64,000 nucleotides of DNA from Flavobacterium reichenbachii (GTDB taxonomy: Bacteria > Bacteroidota > Bacteroidia > Flavobacteriales > Flavobacteriaceae). The notes below the pieces were generated by a model that worked only from the letters and a program-made list of their open reading frames with translations, was not told the DNA's origin and did not search any database. The DNA is taken from assembly GCF_002217435.1 (NCBI RefSeq), contig NZ_MUHF01000029.1:22559-86558 (forward strand). The letters are read 5' to 3'. This document shows positions 54,792 to 64,000 of the stretch, one piece after another. Position 1 is the stretch's first letter; each line of letters starts with the position of its first letter. Both the position numbers and the translations under genes were made by a program.

Positions 54792-57700
54792 ATGAAATTT
54801 AATTTACAACAAAAAAAACCTTACAAAAGTCTTGGAAAAAAGATTTCCAAATTTAATTTTTCTGCCAATTTATGGCTGTTTAGCACACTATTAATACTGC
54901 TTTGCAGTTTTACAGGTCAGGCACAAAACATCACGATCAATTTTAAAGATGCATCTTTAGAGACTGTTCTGAAAGAAGTGGCAAGGCAGGCAGATTACGA
55001 AGTTTTTTATACGCAGAAATTGCTGAAAGATTCTAAATCTGTGACTGTTAATGTTAAGAATTCAAGTGTAAAAGAAGCGCTGAATCAAATTTTTAAATCT
55101 CAAAATTTAAAGTACACAATTACCAACCAGACTATAGTGGTAACTGCTGGAAAAGGGGAGGATGTGGGAAACGGGCAAATCGATATACGCGGAAAAGTAT
55201 TAAATAATAAAAATGAGCCTTTTCCGGGTGTAACGGTAACTATCTCTGGCACAAACAGAACAAGTATAACCGATTTTGACGGAAGCTTTTCTTTTGATAA
55301 TGCACCATCAAATGGGATAATTGAATGTTCTGGATTAACCATTGAGAAAAAATCGTTTGCAATTAACGGCCGCAATATATTATCGCTTATTGTTGAGGAT
55401 AAAATCTCGGCAATGAAAGAAGTTGTAGTAACAGGTTATCAGACTATTGCGAGAAGTAACTTTACCGGAGCAATTGCTAAAATTGACGAAAAAACATTAA
55501 ATGAAAATATCAATACAAATTTAATGACTGCAATAGAAGGTCGTGTAGCAGGTTTGATGTTTCAAAAAAATCCTACCGGAGCTGCTGCAGACAAACCTAT
55601 ATTGAGAGGTATGGGTACTTTTTCATCAGATCAGGTTGGCTACAGTCCGCTTATCGTAATAGATGGTTTGCCGACTGACCTTACTCTAGATGAAATTAAT
55701 CCGTATGATATAGAAAGTGTCGATGTTCTTAAAGATGCTGCGGCGGCTTCTATATATGGTTCAAGAGCGGCAAATGGTATTATTGTATTGACTACCAAAA
55801 AAGGAAACGGGAGATTAAAAGTAAGTATAAATTCAGATTTTTTTGTGTCGACAAAACCAAACATAAGAGATATGAATTATGCTTCTACCAGCGATTTGAT
55901 CGATTTTGAACAGTCTGTTTACAATAGAGAAAGAGCCAGATTTTCCGACACTGCTACAATGTTCAGCAATTATGGAGATATAGGAAACAGCAGTATAAAA
56001 TATTACAGCCCGCTTTACCAGCTCAACAGAGATTTGGAGGAAGGAAAAATTAATAATGCTGATTATAACAGCACTGTTGCGCAATGGAGAAAGAACGATT
56101 ACATAAAAGATTATAGTGATAATGTATGGCAGAATGAGCTGAGACAGCGTTATAATATTGCATTTTCTGGAAGCACCAGCAAACAAAATACTTACGTTTC
56201 TCTTAATTATGACGAATCAAAAGGTCGTGTTAAGTACAACAGCAGCCGTGCATTTAATCTTTATGCAAAAAGCAGTTTTCAGGTTAATAACTGGCTGAAT
56301 GCGACATTTGGAGTAAATGGAACGTACAGCAATGATGATGTTACTGATCCTGATTGGGGAAAATATGATATTCAAAAAAGATACGAGCGTATTACTGATG
56401 ATAACGGAAATCTTGTAATATCTCCATTTGTAGGTACTGGCGACGGTTTTACTTCAAGCGGTACTATCAATCCGATTGTAGCAAGAAAATTAGCAGGTTT
56501 AAGTGGTTTTAAATCAATGAATTTTAATGTTTTGAATGCACTTCAGGAAGGTATTGAAAATCAGAATTCGTTAAGTTTAAGAACTTTTGCCAACATAAAA
56601 GCCAAGTTGTGGAGAGGTTTAAGCTTCAATACACAATTTCAATATGAAGTAAGAAGAAATGATAACGATCAGTATTACGACATTAACTCTTATAAAATGC
56701 GTTATGCTATCAATGCTTTAACGGGATATAATCCAACTACAAATGCTTATACGTATGTAGAAGGTTTCTCTACAGGAGGCCGATACGAACAATCCAGCAG
56801 TCAGGCCAGTAATTATTCTTTTAGAAACCAATTAGATTTTAATCAGGAATTTGGCGACGGAAAACATTCTGTTAGTGCTTTAGCCGGTTTTGAAATGCGC
56901 GAAACTTTTCTTCCGAGAACTATTGAGCAGTTAAGATACGGTTATGATCCGGTTACCATTAGTTCTGCCGTATTAAATAATCTGGCGCTTAGTCAAACTG
57001 GAGTTCCAAGTTATATTTTTGGAAGCAACCGTACTCTGGCAACGGTATCAAGAACACAAAAGGAAATATTACACCGTTATTTTTCGGTTTTTAGTACAGC
57101 GAGTTATACCTATTTATCAAAATATAACATAACAGGAAGTTACCGTGTTGATAGAGCAGATTTGTTTGGAGTAGATCCTAAGTATAAAAACCGTCCTTTA
57201 TGGTCTGCAGGTTTAGGATGGAATGTGAGCAATGAGGACTTTATGAAAGAAGTAAAATGGGTCAGCATGCTTAAACTTAGAACAACTTACGGAATTAACG
57301 GAAATATAGATCAGTCTACAACTCCCTATATAACTGCTACAAGAAGAAACGATAATTTATATCAATCTTTACAATATACTAATATTACAGCGCAGCCAAA
57401 CCCAATGTTAAGATGGGAAAAAACACAAAGTACCAATTTAGGTATAGATTACAGTCTGTTTGGTAATAAGTTAAACGGTAGTATTGATCTTTATCATAAA
57501 TACAGCAGCGATTTGCTGGCAACCACAGATTTAGATCCAACTGTTGGTGCATTGACCAGAAGAATAAATGCCGGAGCTTTACTAAACAAAGGTGTAGAAT
57601 TTAGTGTTGGTTCTGAATGGTATAATAATGGTAATTTTCGTATTGGTTCTAATCTAGTTTGGGCCTTTAACAAAACAACTGTAGAAAAAGTTACCAGAGC

Positions 57701-58430
57701 TCAATCTGTTGCTTCGGTATATGTAAGTTCGCCGATAGATTACTTTTCAGAAAACGAGATATACAATAGTTTATATGCATACAAATACGGGGGAACGATT
57801 AATGGTTATCCTTATGTTTTGGATGAAAACGGAAATCCTTCGATCACTTTTGATGCAAATGGAAATCCAATTTCGACCAGCATAAAAACAATTACAAATC
57901 CTAAGGCTTTAGTAAACAAAGGAAGTTTAACACCAACTTATACAGGTTCGCTTTCACAACGATTCTCTTACAGACAATTCGATTTGAATTTCTTGTTTGT
58001 TTTCTCAGGAGGAAATGTAATGCGTAAAGAGACTATCGATATGAGTACAGACGCTGTAAATCTTGCAGGTATTACAGAGCGCTACACAACAGCACAGCCA
58101 AATGGCAATACACGTTTGTATGTAGATCTTGACGAAAGTGTTAGAACTTACGCAGCAACGATCAGCAGTCAATGGAGAAATTCAGATGCAAATGTTGTCG
58201 ATGGTGATTATATCAAGCTTAGAAACGTTTCTTTAGGGTATAATTTACCAAAATCATTTGCAAATAAAATTAAAATGGCATCGGCTAAATTTACTTTTCA
58301 AATGAACAATATTTGGTATTGGAGTGCGGCAGGAAATCGTATTGATCCAGAGGTTTATTCTGCAAACTCAGGCACACGTAATTTACCATTGCCTAAAACT
58401 TATTTATTTGGCTTTAATCTTACCCTTTAA
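54792..58430 (+). CDS. SusC/RagA-family TonB-dependent transporter with STN signalling domain
   Basis: A 1212-residue outer-membrane transporter. Order: signal region (to GQAQ), STN domain (~50-120, KDASLETVLKEVARQADYEV), carboxypeptidase-regulatory-like domain (~130-205), plug with KEVVVTGYQTIARSNFTGA and ASIYGSRAANGIIVLTTK, and barrel ending YLFGFNLTL. The STN domain links it to the FecR encoded upstream. It is homologous to, but clearly different from, the SusC at 41850, so the two systems probably import different cargo. SusD follows after 5 bp and a metzincin-type protease after that, suggesting protein or peptide substrates. Confidence 0.96.
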   Translation: MKFNLQQKKPYKSLGKKISKFNFSANLWLFSTLLILLCSFTGQAQNITINFKDASLETVLKEVARQADYEVFYTQKLLKDSKSVTVNVKNSSVKEALNQIFKSQNLKYTITNQTIVVTAGKGEDVGNGQIDIRGKVLNNKNEPFPGVTVTISGTNRTSITDFDGSFSFDNAPSNGIIECSGLTIEKKSFAINGRNILSLIVEDKISAMKEVVVTGYQTIARSNFTGAIAKIDEKTLNENINTNLMTAIEGRVAGLMFQKNPTGAAADKPILRGMGTFSSDQVGYSPLIVIDGLPTDLTLDEINPYDIESVDVLKDAAAASIYGSRAANGIIVLTTKKGNGRLKVSINSDFFVSTKPNIRDMNYASTSDLIDFEQSVYNRERARFSDTATMFSNYGDIGNSSIKYYSPLYQLNRDLEEGKINNADYNSTVAQWRKNDYIKDYSDNVWQNELRQRYNIAFSGSTSKQNTYVSLNYDESKGRVKYNSSRAFNLYAKSSFQVNNWLNATFGVNGTYSNDDVTDPDWGKYDIQKRYERITDDNGNLVISPFVGTGDGFTSSGTINPIVARKLAGLSGFKSMNFNVLNALQEGIENQNSLSLRTFANIKAKLWRGLSFNTQFQYEVRRNDNDQYYDINSYKMRYAINALTGYNPTTNAYTYVEGFSTGGRYEQSSSQASNYSFRNQLDFNQEFGDGKHSVSALAGFEMRETFLPRTIEQLRYGYDPVTISSAVLNNLALSQTGVPSYIFGSNRTLATVSRTQKEILHRYFSVFSTASYTYLSKYNITGSYRVDRADLFGVDPKYKNRPLWSAGLGWNVSNEDFMKEVKWVSMLKLRTTYGINGNIDQSTTPYITATRRNDNLYQSLQYTNITAQPNPMLRWEKTQSTNLGIDYSLFGNKLNGSIDLYHKYSSDLLATTDLDPTVGALTRRINAGALLNKGVEFSVGSEWYNNGNFRIGSNLVWAFNKTTVEKVTRAQSVASVYVSSPIDYFSENEIYNSLYAYKYGGTINGYPYVLDENGNPSITFDANGNPISTSIKTITNPKALVNKGSLTPTYTGSLSQRFSYRQFDLNFLFVFSGGNVMRKETIDMSTDAVNLAGITERYTTAQPNGNTRLYVDLDESVRTYAATISSQWRNSDANVVDGDYIKLRNVSLGYNLPKSFANKIKMASAKFTFQMNNIWYWSAAGNRIDPEVYSANSGTRNLPLPKTYLFGFNLTL

Positions 58431-58435
58431 AAAAA

Positions 58436-59860
58436 ATGAAACAGATATATATAACAATGCTTTCGCTGATGATGCTGACGGTAACATCCTGCGAAGAATA
58501 CACAGATGTTACACCAAAAGGCGCTTTAGTTATCGAAACTGCAGACCAATTTCATGAACTGGTTTCTCTTCCCGGAAGAGGATATCCGATCAATAACTTT
58601 CAGTATTTGGTAGACGATCAATGGATGAGAGAAGCAAACGTGATCGGAAGAACTCCAAACATTGATATTCTTAATTTTACTTTTGACGAAAGTGTAGACA
58701 GGGTTTCCTTAATGACCACTTCGAGCTTTTACAATCAGGCTTACACGTATATTAACAGATGGAATACTATTATCTCGTTGGTAGACAACAGCAAAGGAGA
58801 TGAAAGTAAAAAACAATTAGCAAAAGCAGAAGCCAAAATCTTTAGAGCTTACGATCACTTTTTGCTGGTAAATACTTATGCAAAAGGGTATAATCCGCAA
58901 ACGGCAGCAACCGATGGAGGTATTTGTATTATGGATAAATTTGATTTAGAAGCACAGCCTTCAAAATCAACTGTTGCACAGGTTTACGATTTTATTCAAA
59001 AAGATATTGACGAAGCACTGCCGTATCTTCAGGAAAAACCATTAGATGTTTATCATCCTTCATTAGCATTTGCTTATGCTTTTAAAGCTAAAGTTCATTT
59101 GTTTAAACGCGAAATTGCGAATGCGCAGGCAGCAGCAGAAAAATCATTAAGCTACAACAATCAAATATTTGATATGGTAGCTTACAATACACAAGGAGGA
59201 CCAACTGCAGTCGCTGTACCTGCAGCAAATAATATCGAAGTACTCAGCTACATGTATATGACAGGATATAATGAGATGAACTTTGGACAACTCTATGTCA
59301 TCAGCCCGGAGCTGCGAACTTTATTTGGTACGAATGATGCGCGATTCAATTTGTTTTTTAATTCTACCAGCACCACAAATCTGGATCAGGGCTCCAATAC
59401 AGCATATTGGGGAACTCAATATACAAGATTTTTCTATCCTACTGTGGGCATGAAAACTACTGAAGTCTTTTTAATGCTTGCAGAATGTTATGCCAGAGAT
59501 AATAAATTTAGTGAAGCGGTAGATGTTTTGAATAAATTAAGAGCAAAACGTATTCTGTCTGGTACTGTAAATTTAGCAGTTCCAGCAACCAGAAAAGAAA
59601 CTATGGAGCTTGTGGTAAACGAACGCAGAAAAGAATTGCTTTTAGGTTTTAACCGACTTTTTGACCTTAAGAGATTAAATACTGAAGCAGAATATGCCAA
59701 AACAATTACAAGAGTATTCCCGCTGGTTAATAAAACAGTTCCTCAAAAGACTTATACTTTGCAGCCTGACTCGAGATTGTATATTATACCATTTCCTTTA
59801 TCTGCGCTGACAAAAAATCCAAAATTGACATTGAATACAAACGAAAAAGTTCCATTTTAA
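58436..59860 (+). CDS. SusD/RagB-family surface lipoprotein
   Basis: A 474-residue SusD-like protein with lipobox TSC (Cys ~19) and the mature start EEYTDVTPKGALVIETADQF. TPR-like helices are seen in KAEAKIFRAYDHFLLVNTYA and LAFAYAFKAKVHLFKREIAN, and the C-terminal family region in TTEVFLMLAECYARDNKFSE and NERRKELLLGFNRLFDLKR. It starts 5 bp after SusC and ends 5 bp before the metalloprotease gene. It is the surface partner of the SusC protein. The tight spacing shows a single operon of SusC, SusD, protease and DUF3347-like genes. Confidence 0.94.
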   Translation: MKQIYITMLSLMMLTVTSCEEYTDVTPKGALVIETADQFHELVSLPGRGYPINNFQYLVDDQWMREANVIGRTPNIDILNFTFDESVDRVSLMTTSSFYNQAYTYINRWNTIISLVDNSKGDESKKQLAKAEAKIFRAYDHFLLVNTYAKGYNPQTAATDGGICIMDKFDLEAQPSKSTVAQVYDFIQKDIDEALPYLQEKPLDVYHPSLAFAYAFKAKVHLFKREIANAQAAAEKSLSYNNQIFDMVAYNTQGGPTAVAVPAANNIEVLSYMYMTGYNEMNFGQLYVISPELRTLFGTNDARFNLFFNSTSTTNLDQGSNTAYWGTQYTRFFYPTVGMKTTEVFLMLAECYARDNKFSEAVDVLNKLRAKRILSGTVNLAVPATRKETMELVVNERRKELLLGFNRLFDLKRLNTEAEYAKTITRVFPLVNKTVPQKTYTLQPDSRLYIIPFPLSALTKNPKLTLNTNEKVPF

Positions 59861-59865
59861 TTCTG

Positions 59866-62307
59866 ATGAAGAAATTATTTATATTATTAATTATGCTGGC
59901 TGCCGGACAACAGTATGGTTTTGCACAAACTCCGGCAGAAAAGAAAGCGGACAGCACCAGTACGCAGCCTAAAGGCTTACAGCCTTATAAAAAAATTATC
60001 CCGGAAACTGCTGTAAACAAATCGGGACTTTTTACAGTCAGCCAGGTTGATACTAAAATTTATTTTCAGATACCTGATAGTTTGTTTAACAGATATATGC
60101 TGGTGGTAACCCGATATTTGTCTACTCCAGAAGGAATGGGCCGTTTTGGCGGTGAAAAAGCCAACGAACAGACTATTTATTTTGAAAAAGGTGCCAACAA
60201 TACTGTTTTTTTAAGATCACTACAGTACAAACAAGATGTTCGTAACGCCGATTCGATGCTTGCAAAAGCATTGGCCGGCAGTAACGAAAATCCTATTGTT
60301 GCCGCTTTTCCAATAAAAACAACCAATCCAGATACAAAAAATGTTGTTATTGATGTAACCGATGCTTTTAAGAAAGAGAATGCAATGTTCTCTTTGGGAA
60401 GTCAGGAGAAAACAGAAAAAAAATTAACCTCTCTTGCTGATGATAAATCATTTATAGAAGCTGTAGATGCATATCCTATCAACATTGAAGTAAAAACTAC
60501 CAAAACATATACAAATAGTACAGCGAGCAGCGGGACAATAACATTGAGGTTAAATACCTCAATTGTACTGCTCCCGAAAACGCCAATGCGCAAACGTTTT
60601 GCAGACGAAAGAGTAGGTTATTTTGCCAATAAATATGTTTTGTTTGATGATGATGAACAGCGTGCTCAAGCCAAATTTATTATCCAGCGTTATCGTTTGG
60701 AGCCTAAAGATAAAGACATTAAAAAATATCTTAAAGGGGAATTGGTTGAACCAAAAAAACAAATTGTATACTACATTGATCCGGCAACGCCAAAAAAATG
60801 GAGACCTTACCTGATTGCAGGAATCAACGATTGGCAGAAAGCTTTTGAATCTGCTGGTTTTAAAAATGCAATTGTGGGTAAAGAATGGCCGGAAAATGAT
60901 AAAACAATGAGTCTGGAAGATGCAAGATATTCTGTAGTAAGATATTATGCTTCTGAAACTCCAAATGCTTACGGACCGCGAGTAAGCGATCCTAGAAGTG
61001 GAGAAATCATAGAAAGTCATGTGGGATGGTATCATAATGTGATGAAATTAGTGCAGAGATGGTATATGATACAAGCAGGACCATTGGACGCTAGAGCAAG
61101 AAAAATGCATTTGGACGATGAGTTAATGGGACAGTTAATTCGATTTGTTTCTTCTCATGAAATTGGACATACCATTGGTTTACGCCATAATATGGGAGCC
61201 AGCAGTGCAACTCCTGTAGAAAAACTTCGTGATAAAAAATGGGTAGAAGCAAACGGCCACACCGTTTCTATAATGGATTATGCGCGTTTTAATTATGTAG
61301 CACAGCCAGAAGACAATATTAGTCCGCAGGGAATTTATCCTCGTATTGGCGCTTACGATAAGTGGGCCATTAAGTGGGGTTATAGTTATCTTCCAAATAC
61401 TAAAGATGAGTTTGAAGAAGAAAAAATACTCAGCAAGCTTACTACAGATAGTTTAACTGTTAATCCTAAATTATGGTTTGGAGGAGAAGGAAAAGACGAA
61501 GATCCGCGCAGCCAGACAGAAGATCTTGGTGATGATGCAGTACTTGCCAGTGATTACGGAATTAAAAATCTAAAAAGAGTAGTGCCGCATCTTATAGAAT
61601 GGACTTACCAGCCAAATGATGCATATGATAATCTTTCTGATATGCACAAAGCAGTGGTAAGACAATACGGAACGTACTTATATCATGTGCTGAAATATAT
61701 TGGTAATAACTATGTAACCAAAAGAACTGTTGATGAAAAAGGCGTTGTATACCAGCCGGTTCCCAAAGCCAAAATAAAAGCAGCAATAGGTTATATTGGC
61801 AGACAATTGTTTAACGCACCACTCTGGATGTATCCGCAGGAGATTGATGAGCTTATTGCTTTAAAAAGAGAAGATCAAATAGCAGATCAGCAGAATCAGG
61901 TATTAAATATGCTTTTAAGTTCTGGAATGCTTTATAATATTAGTCTTAAAACAATGCAGTTTGAAGGTGCTTATACTGTTCCTGAATTTTTAAACGATTT
62001 ACAGCAGACCGTTTGGGTAAAGTTTAGCGGCGACGAAAAATTAGATTTTTACAGACGTGGCTTGCAGCGCGGTTATATCGAAAAGCTAAATCTGCTTTTA
62101 CTGCCTAAAGAAGCTGAACCTGGTAAAGCTTTGAATGCAGCACAACGCAGCGATGTGAGGTTATACGGCAAACAGCATCTTATTAAATTAAAAGGAGACA
62201 TTACTAAACTTATGGATGCTGCAACAGGATTAAACAAAGAGCATTTTGAAAGTATTTTGATAGAAATAGATAAAATTGTTACCAAATTAAATAAAACCAC
62301 GATATGA
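59866..62307 (+). CDS. zinc-dependent metalloprotease, metzincin type (DUF5117/DUF4953 family)
   Basis: An 813-residue secreted protein (signal to GFAQ). Residues ~40-300 match the N-terminal DUF5118/DUF5117-type region of Bacteroidota metalloproteases (GRFGGEKANEQTIYFEKG). The zinc site HEIGHTIGLRH is at residues 431-441 (H431, H435, H441 ligands, E432 general base), and a Met-turn-like VSIMDYARFNY lies about 30 residues later, as in metzincins. The C-terminal DUF4953-type part follows. It probably cleaves proteins or peptides for the SusCD pair encoded directly upstream. Its stop overlaps the start of the next gene by four bases (ATGA). Confidence 0.93.
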   Translation: MKKLFILLIMLAAGQQYGFAQTPAEKKADSTSTQPKGLQPYKKIIPETAVNKSGLFTVSQVDTKIYFQIPDSLFNRYMLVVTRYLSTPEGMGRFGGEKANEQTIYFEKGANNTVFLRSLQYKQDVRNADSMLAKALAGSNENPIVAAFPIKTTNPDTKNVVIDVTDAFKKENAMFSLGSQEKTEKKLTSLADDKSFIEAVDAYPINIEVKTTKTYTNSTASSGTITLRLNTSIVLLPKTPMRKRFADERVGYFANKYVLFDDDEQRAQAKFIIQRYRLEPKDKDIKKYLKGELVEPKKQIVYYIDPATPKKWRPYLIAGINDWQKAFESAGFKNAIVGKEWPENDKTMSLEDARYSVVRYYASETPNAYGPRVSDPRSGEIIESHVGWYHNVMKLVQRWYMIQAGPLDARARKMHLDDELMGQLIRFVSSHEIGHTIGLRHNMGASSATPVEKLRDKKWVEANGHTVSIMDYARFNYVAQPEDNISPQGIYPRIGAYDKWAIKWGYSYLPNTKDEFEEEKILSKLTTDSLTVNPKLWFGGEGKDEDPRSQTEDLGDDAVLASDYGIKNLKRVVPHLIEWTYQPNDAYDNLSDMHKAVVRQYGTYLYHVLKYIGNNYVTKRTVDEKGVVYQPVPKAKIKAAIGYIGRQLFNAPLWMYPQEIDELIALKREDQIADQQNQVLNMLLSSGMLYNISLKTMQFEGAYTVPEFLNDLQQTVWVKFSGDEKLDFYRRGLQRGYIEKLNLLLLPKEAEPGKALNAAQRSDVRLYGKQHLIKLKGDITKLMDAATGLNKEHFESILIEIDKIVTKLNKTTI

Positions 62308-62825
62308 GAAATGTATTAGTTACAGCATTAATTTTCTTAAGCACATTTGCGCATGCCCAAATAACATCAAAAGAAGAAGTAACTCCTGAATTGGTATCAA
62401 AACGAGAAGCACAAAAAAAGGAAATCACAAACCATTATCTGGCTTTAAAAAACAGTCTAATAGTTTCAGACAGTGTTGCAGCAGTTACAAATGCAGGAGC
62501 GTTAAAAAAATCGCTGAGTAACTTTAAGTTTAAAAAACTTACTCTTGAGCAAATGAATGAGGCGACTAAAACGAGAAAAGAAGTTATGGACCTTGCAGCA
62601 GAAGTTACGGCGACCAAAAACATTAATAAACAGCGTAAAATTGTACAGCAGCTTTCTGTAAAGTTTTGGGATCTCGCACCAAAATTTAAAGCAGAAGATT
62701 CTACATTATATCTGCATGTATGCCCAATGACAGGCGCAGTCTGGACAAGTGATAGTAAGGAAATTAAAAATCCATATTATCCTAAAAATATGTTGACTTG
62801 CGGTGAGGTTAAGGCAAGTTTATAA
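62304..62825 (+). CDS. DUF3347-like secreted protein
   Basis: A 173-residue protein with a signal peptide (to AHAQ), a helical stretch (LALKNSLIVSDSVAAVTNAG, KTRKEVMDLAAEVTATKNIN) and a C-terminal motif VCPMTGAVWTSDSKEIKNPY then NMLTCGEV. This C-PM ... W ... NPY ... M-L-x-CG pattern is what I know from DUF3347 domains, some of which are fused to copper-efflux proteins. The cysteine and methionine pair could bind a metal ion. It overlaps the metalloprotease gene by four bases and so should be made together with it. A role in metal supply or protection for the protease is inference. Confidence 0.75.
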   Translation: MRNVLVTALIFLSTFAHAQITSKEEVTPELVSKREAQKKEITNHYLALKNSLIVSDSVAAVTNAGALKKSLSNFKFKKLTLEQMNEATKTRKEVMDLAAEVTATKNINKQRKIVQQLSVKFWDLAPKFKAEDSTLYLHVCPMTGAVWTSDSKEIKNPYYPKNMLTCGEVKASL

Positions 62826-62850
62826 AAAGTGAATTGAATTAGTTTGATAG

Positions 62851-62888
62851 ATACGGTTTCCTGAATAAGGAGCCGTATTTGTTTTTTT
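62851..62888 (+). terminator. intrinsic terminator after system B
   Basis: ATACGG and CCGTAT with inner CCT/AGG form a hairpin (62851-62878) followed by a T-rich tail with seven T. It separates system B from the next sigma factor. Confidence 0.85.
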
Positions 62889-62977
62889 AAGCAGTACCAT
62901 TTAAATACTCATATTTCTATTAATATTAATAAATCATTAAATGACAAATCCTTAAAAATATCAATTAGGGTTTATTA

Positions 62978-62985
62978 TACATTTG
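62978..62985 (+). promoter_or_regulatory. candidate -7 box before the third sigma factor
   Basis: TACATTTG fits TAnnTTTG and lies 33 bp before the ATG at 63018. No convincing TTTG is found 17-19 bp upstream, so this is tentative. Confidence 0.35.
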
Positions 62986-63017
62986 TAAGGGTCTTCTTTA
63001 ATATTTAAAATTGTATT

Positions 63018-63596
63018 ATGAGTTCTAATTTGGTAATAAGATTGAGTGCTGGGGATGATTCTTGTTTCAAAGAAATATATGATTTGTATCATTACAAGGT
63101 ATTTTGCTTTGTTAAGAAATATACCTCGCAGCTTGCAGATTCAGAAGATGTGACACAAAATGTTTTTATACATCTTTGGAAATACAGAGCAAAATTAGAT
63201 CCAAATGTAGACTTAGAAGCGGTTTTATTTAAAACTTCAAAACAGGAAATATCAAAATGGTACAAAAAGCAGAATAGAATTTTTTCTGTCGAAAATGATC
63301 AGCTTATAAAAGAACTCGATACAGCATCTGAATTGGAGGAAGATATTAGCCTGAAATTAGAAAAGATAGAATATCTGCTGAATCAAATTCCCGAAAAAAG
63401 ACGAAAGATATTTAATCTTCATAAGTTTGAAGACCGCAGTTATAAAGAAATTGCAGAAGAAATGAATATGTCTCCAAGCGCTGTGGCCAACCAGATATCG
63501 AAGACCTTACAATTTCTTAAAAAAAATTCGGTAAAAAATCATGAACTCTATTGGTTTGCTTTGTTCTTCATCAGCCAGTATGAATCTATTTCGTAG
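63018..63596 (+). CDS. ECF-type RNA polymerase sigma factor
   Basis: A 192-residue FecI-like sigma factor opening the third system. Region 2 is FKEIYDLYHYKVFCFVKKYT with DSEDVTQNVFIHLWKYR; region 4 is IPEKRRKIFNLHKFEDRSY with IAEEMNMSPSAVANQISKT. It is followed after 156 bp by a truncated fecR-like gene on the same strand. By analogy with the two systems on the left, a SusC with STN domain is expected beyond the window edge. The three sigma factors of the window are clearly different from each other, which fits separate target promoters. Confidence 0.95.
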   Translation: MSSNLVIRLSAGDDSCFKEIYDLYHYKVFCFVKKYTSQLADSEDVTQNVFIHLWKYRAKLDPNVDLEAVLFKTSKQEISKWYKKQNRIFSVENDQLIKELDTASELEEDISLKLEKIEYLLNQIPEKRRKIFNLHKFEDRSYKEIAEEMNMSPSAVANQISKTLQFLKKNSVKNHELYWFALFFISQYESIS

Positions 63597-63752
63597 TGTG
63601 TTCTTACTTTATGACACACCAGATGTCTTGTTAAGTAAACTTTTCCTGGATTAAGAAAACGTTAATAGTAATACCTGCCCGTGACATTTGGTAAACTGAA
63701 AATCTAATGTAGTTGAATTGATATTTTTTTTTCAAATACTAAACGATACTTA

Positions 63753-64000
63753 ATGAAGTCCAAAAGATTAAAAGAAGAATGGAATGCGATACCCAACAGA
63801 GGTATTTTAGGAAGCGAAATAGAAGAACGTATGTGGAAAAATATACGTACGGCAACAATAGACCGATATAAAATCTTGTATAATTGGACCGCAGCTGCCT
63901 GTGTTTTGTTTCTTTTTTCTATAACAGGCTATCATTTTTATAACAATGTCAATTCTGATAATGCTGTAATCACTTCTACAGCTACATTTAATAAAGATAT
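63753..64000 (+). CDS. FecR-like anti-sigma factor, N-terminal part (3' end outside window)
   Basis: The frame from ATG 63753 is open to the window end (82 codons). It gives MKSKRLKEEWNAIPNRG, then a charged segment and one membrane span at about residues 44-61 (WTAAACVLFLFSITGYHFY), followed by the start of a periplasmic part. This is the N-terminal layout of FecR-type anti-sigma factors, and it stands 156 bp behind an ECF sigma gene. The diagnostic FecR domain is not yet reached, so the call rests on topology and position. Confidence 0.75.
   Translation, partial: MKSKRLKEEWNAIPNRGILGSEIEERMWKNIRTATIDRYKILYNWTAAACVLFLFSITGYHFYNNVNSDNAVITSTATFNKD

Noticed and set aside
60559..61035. 158-codon minus-strand frame within the metalloprotease gene
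   Set aside because: It lies wholly inside a well-supported gene and has no recognisable motif.

Overview
The window is AT-rich DNA from a member of the Bacteroidota, most likely Flavobacterium or a close relative. The evidence is several SusC/SusD pairs, a one-piece hybrid two-component regulator, ECF sigma/FecR pairs, promoters of the Bacteroidota type (TTTG, 17-18 nt, TAnnTTTG) and many short palindromic intergenic repeats. No rRNA, tRNA, CRISPR array, transposase or phage gene was seen. Assignments rest on reading motifs; no database search was possible.

Region 1 (1-36.5 kb, all genes on +) is a large polysaccharide utilization locus (PUL). It opens with the C-terminal part of a SusD. 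Then come two GH92-type glycosidases, a small secreted unknown, a putative (alpha/alpha)6-barrel glycan enzyme, a DUF4861-like protein, a GH28, a lipoprotein metallophosphoesterase and a hybrid two-component system (HTCS). After a block of tandem palindromic repeats come myo-inositol oxygenase, GH2, a DUF5009-type membrane protein, a sodium/solute symporter, a second GH28, GH51 and GH95. A terminator and long leader precede a SusC/SusD pair. GH28, GH2, GH51 and GH95 together point to pectin, such as rhamnogalacturonan with galactan/arabinan side chains; the GH92 pair is the odd element.

Region 2 (36.6-39.5 kb) holds a minus-strand lipoprotein, a 74-residue membrane protein with two CxxC pairs, and a HxlR regulator divergent from a quinone-oxidoreductase/cupin operon, with a perfect 14-bp palindrome between them.

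Region 3 (39.5-64 kb) contains successive ECF-sigma/FecR systems. System A: minus-strand sigma, divergent FecR, STN-SusC, SusD, two TlpA-like thioredoxins and an M16 protease. System B: sigma, FecR, STN-SusC, SusD, a metzincin-type metalloprotease and a DUF3347-like protein. System C begins with a sigma and a FecR cut by the window edge. The protease partners suggest peptide or protein uptake rather than glycan uptake.

The most interesting signals are non-coding. (1) Each of the three SusC genes whose start is visible has, 50-125 bp upstream, a minus-strand intrinsic-terminator structure whose G-U pairs form only in the minus-strand RNA; this suggests an antisense small RNA at each SusC leader. 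(2) A family of about 140-bp intergenic elements (seven copies) has terminal inverted repeats whose variable triplet changes in a compensated way. (3) A 26-unit heptamer array overlaps the end of a fecR gene. (4) An identical 17-mer lies upstream of two transport operons.
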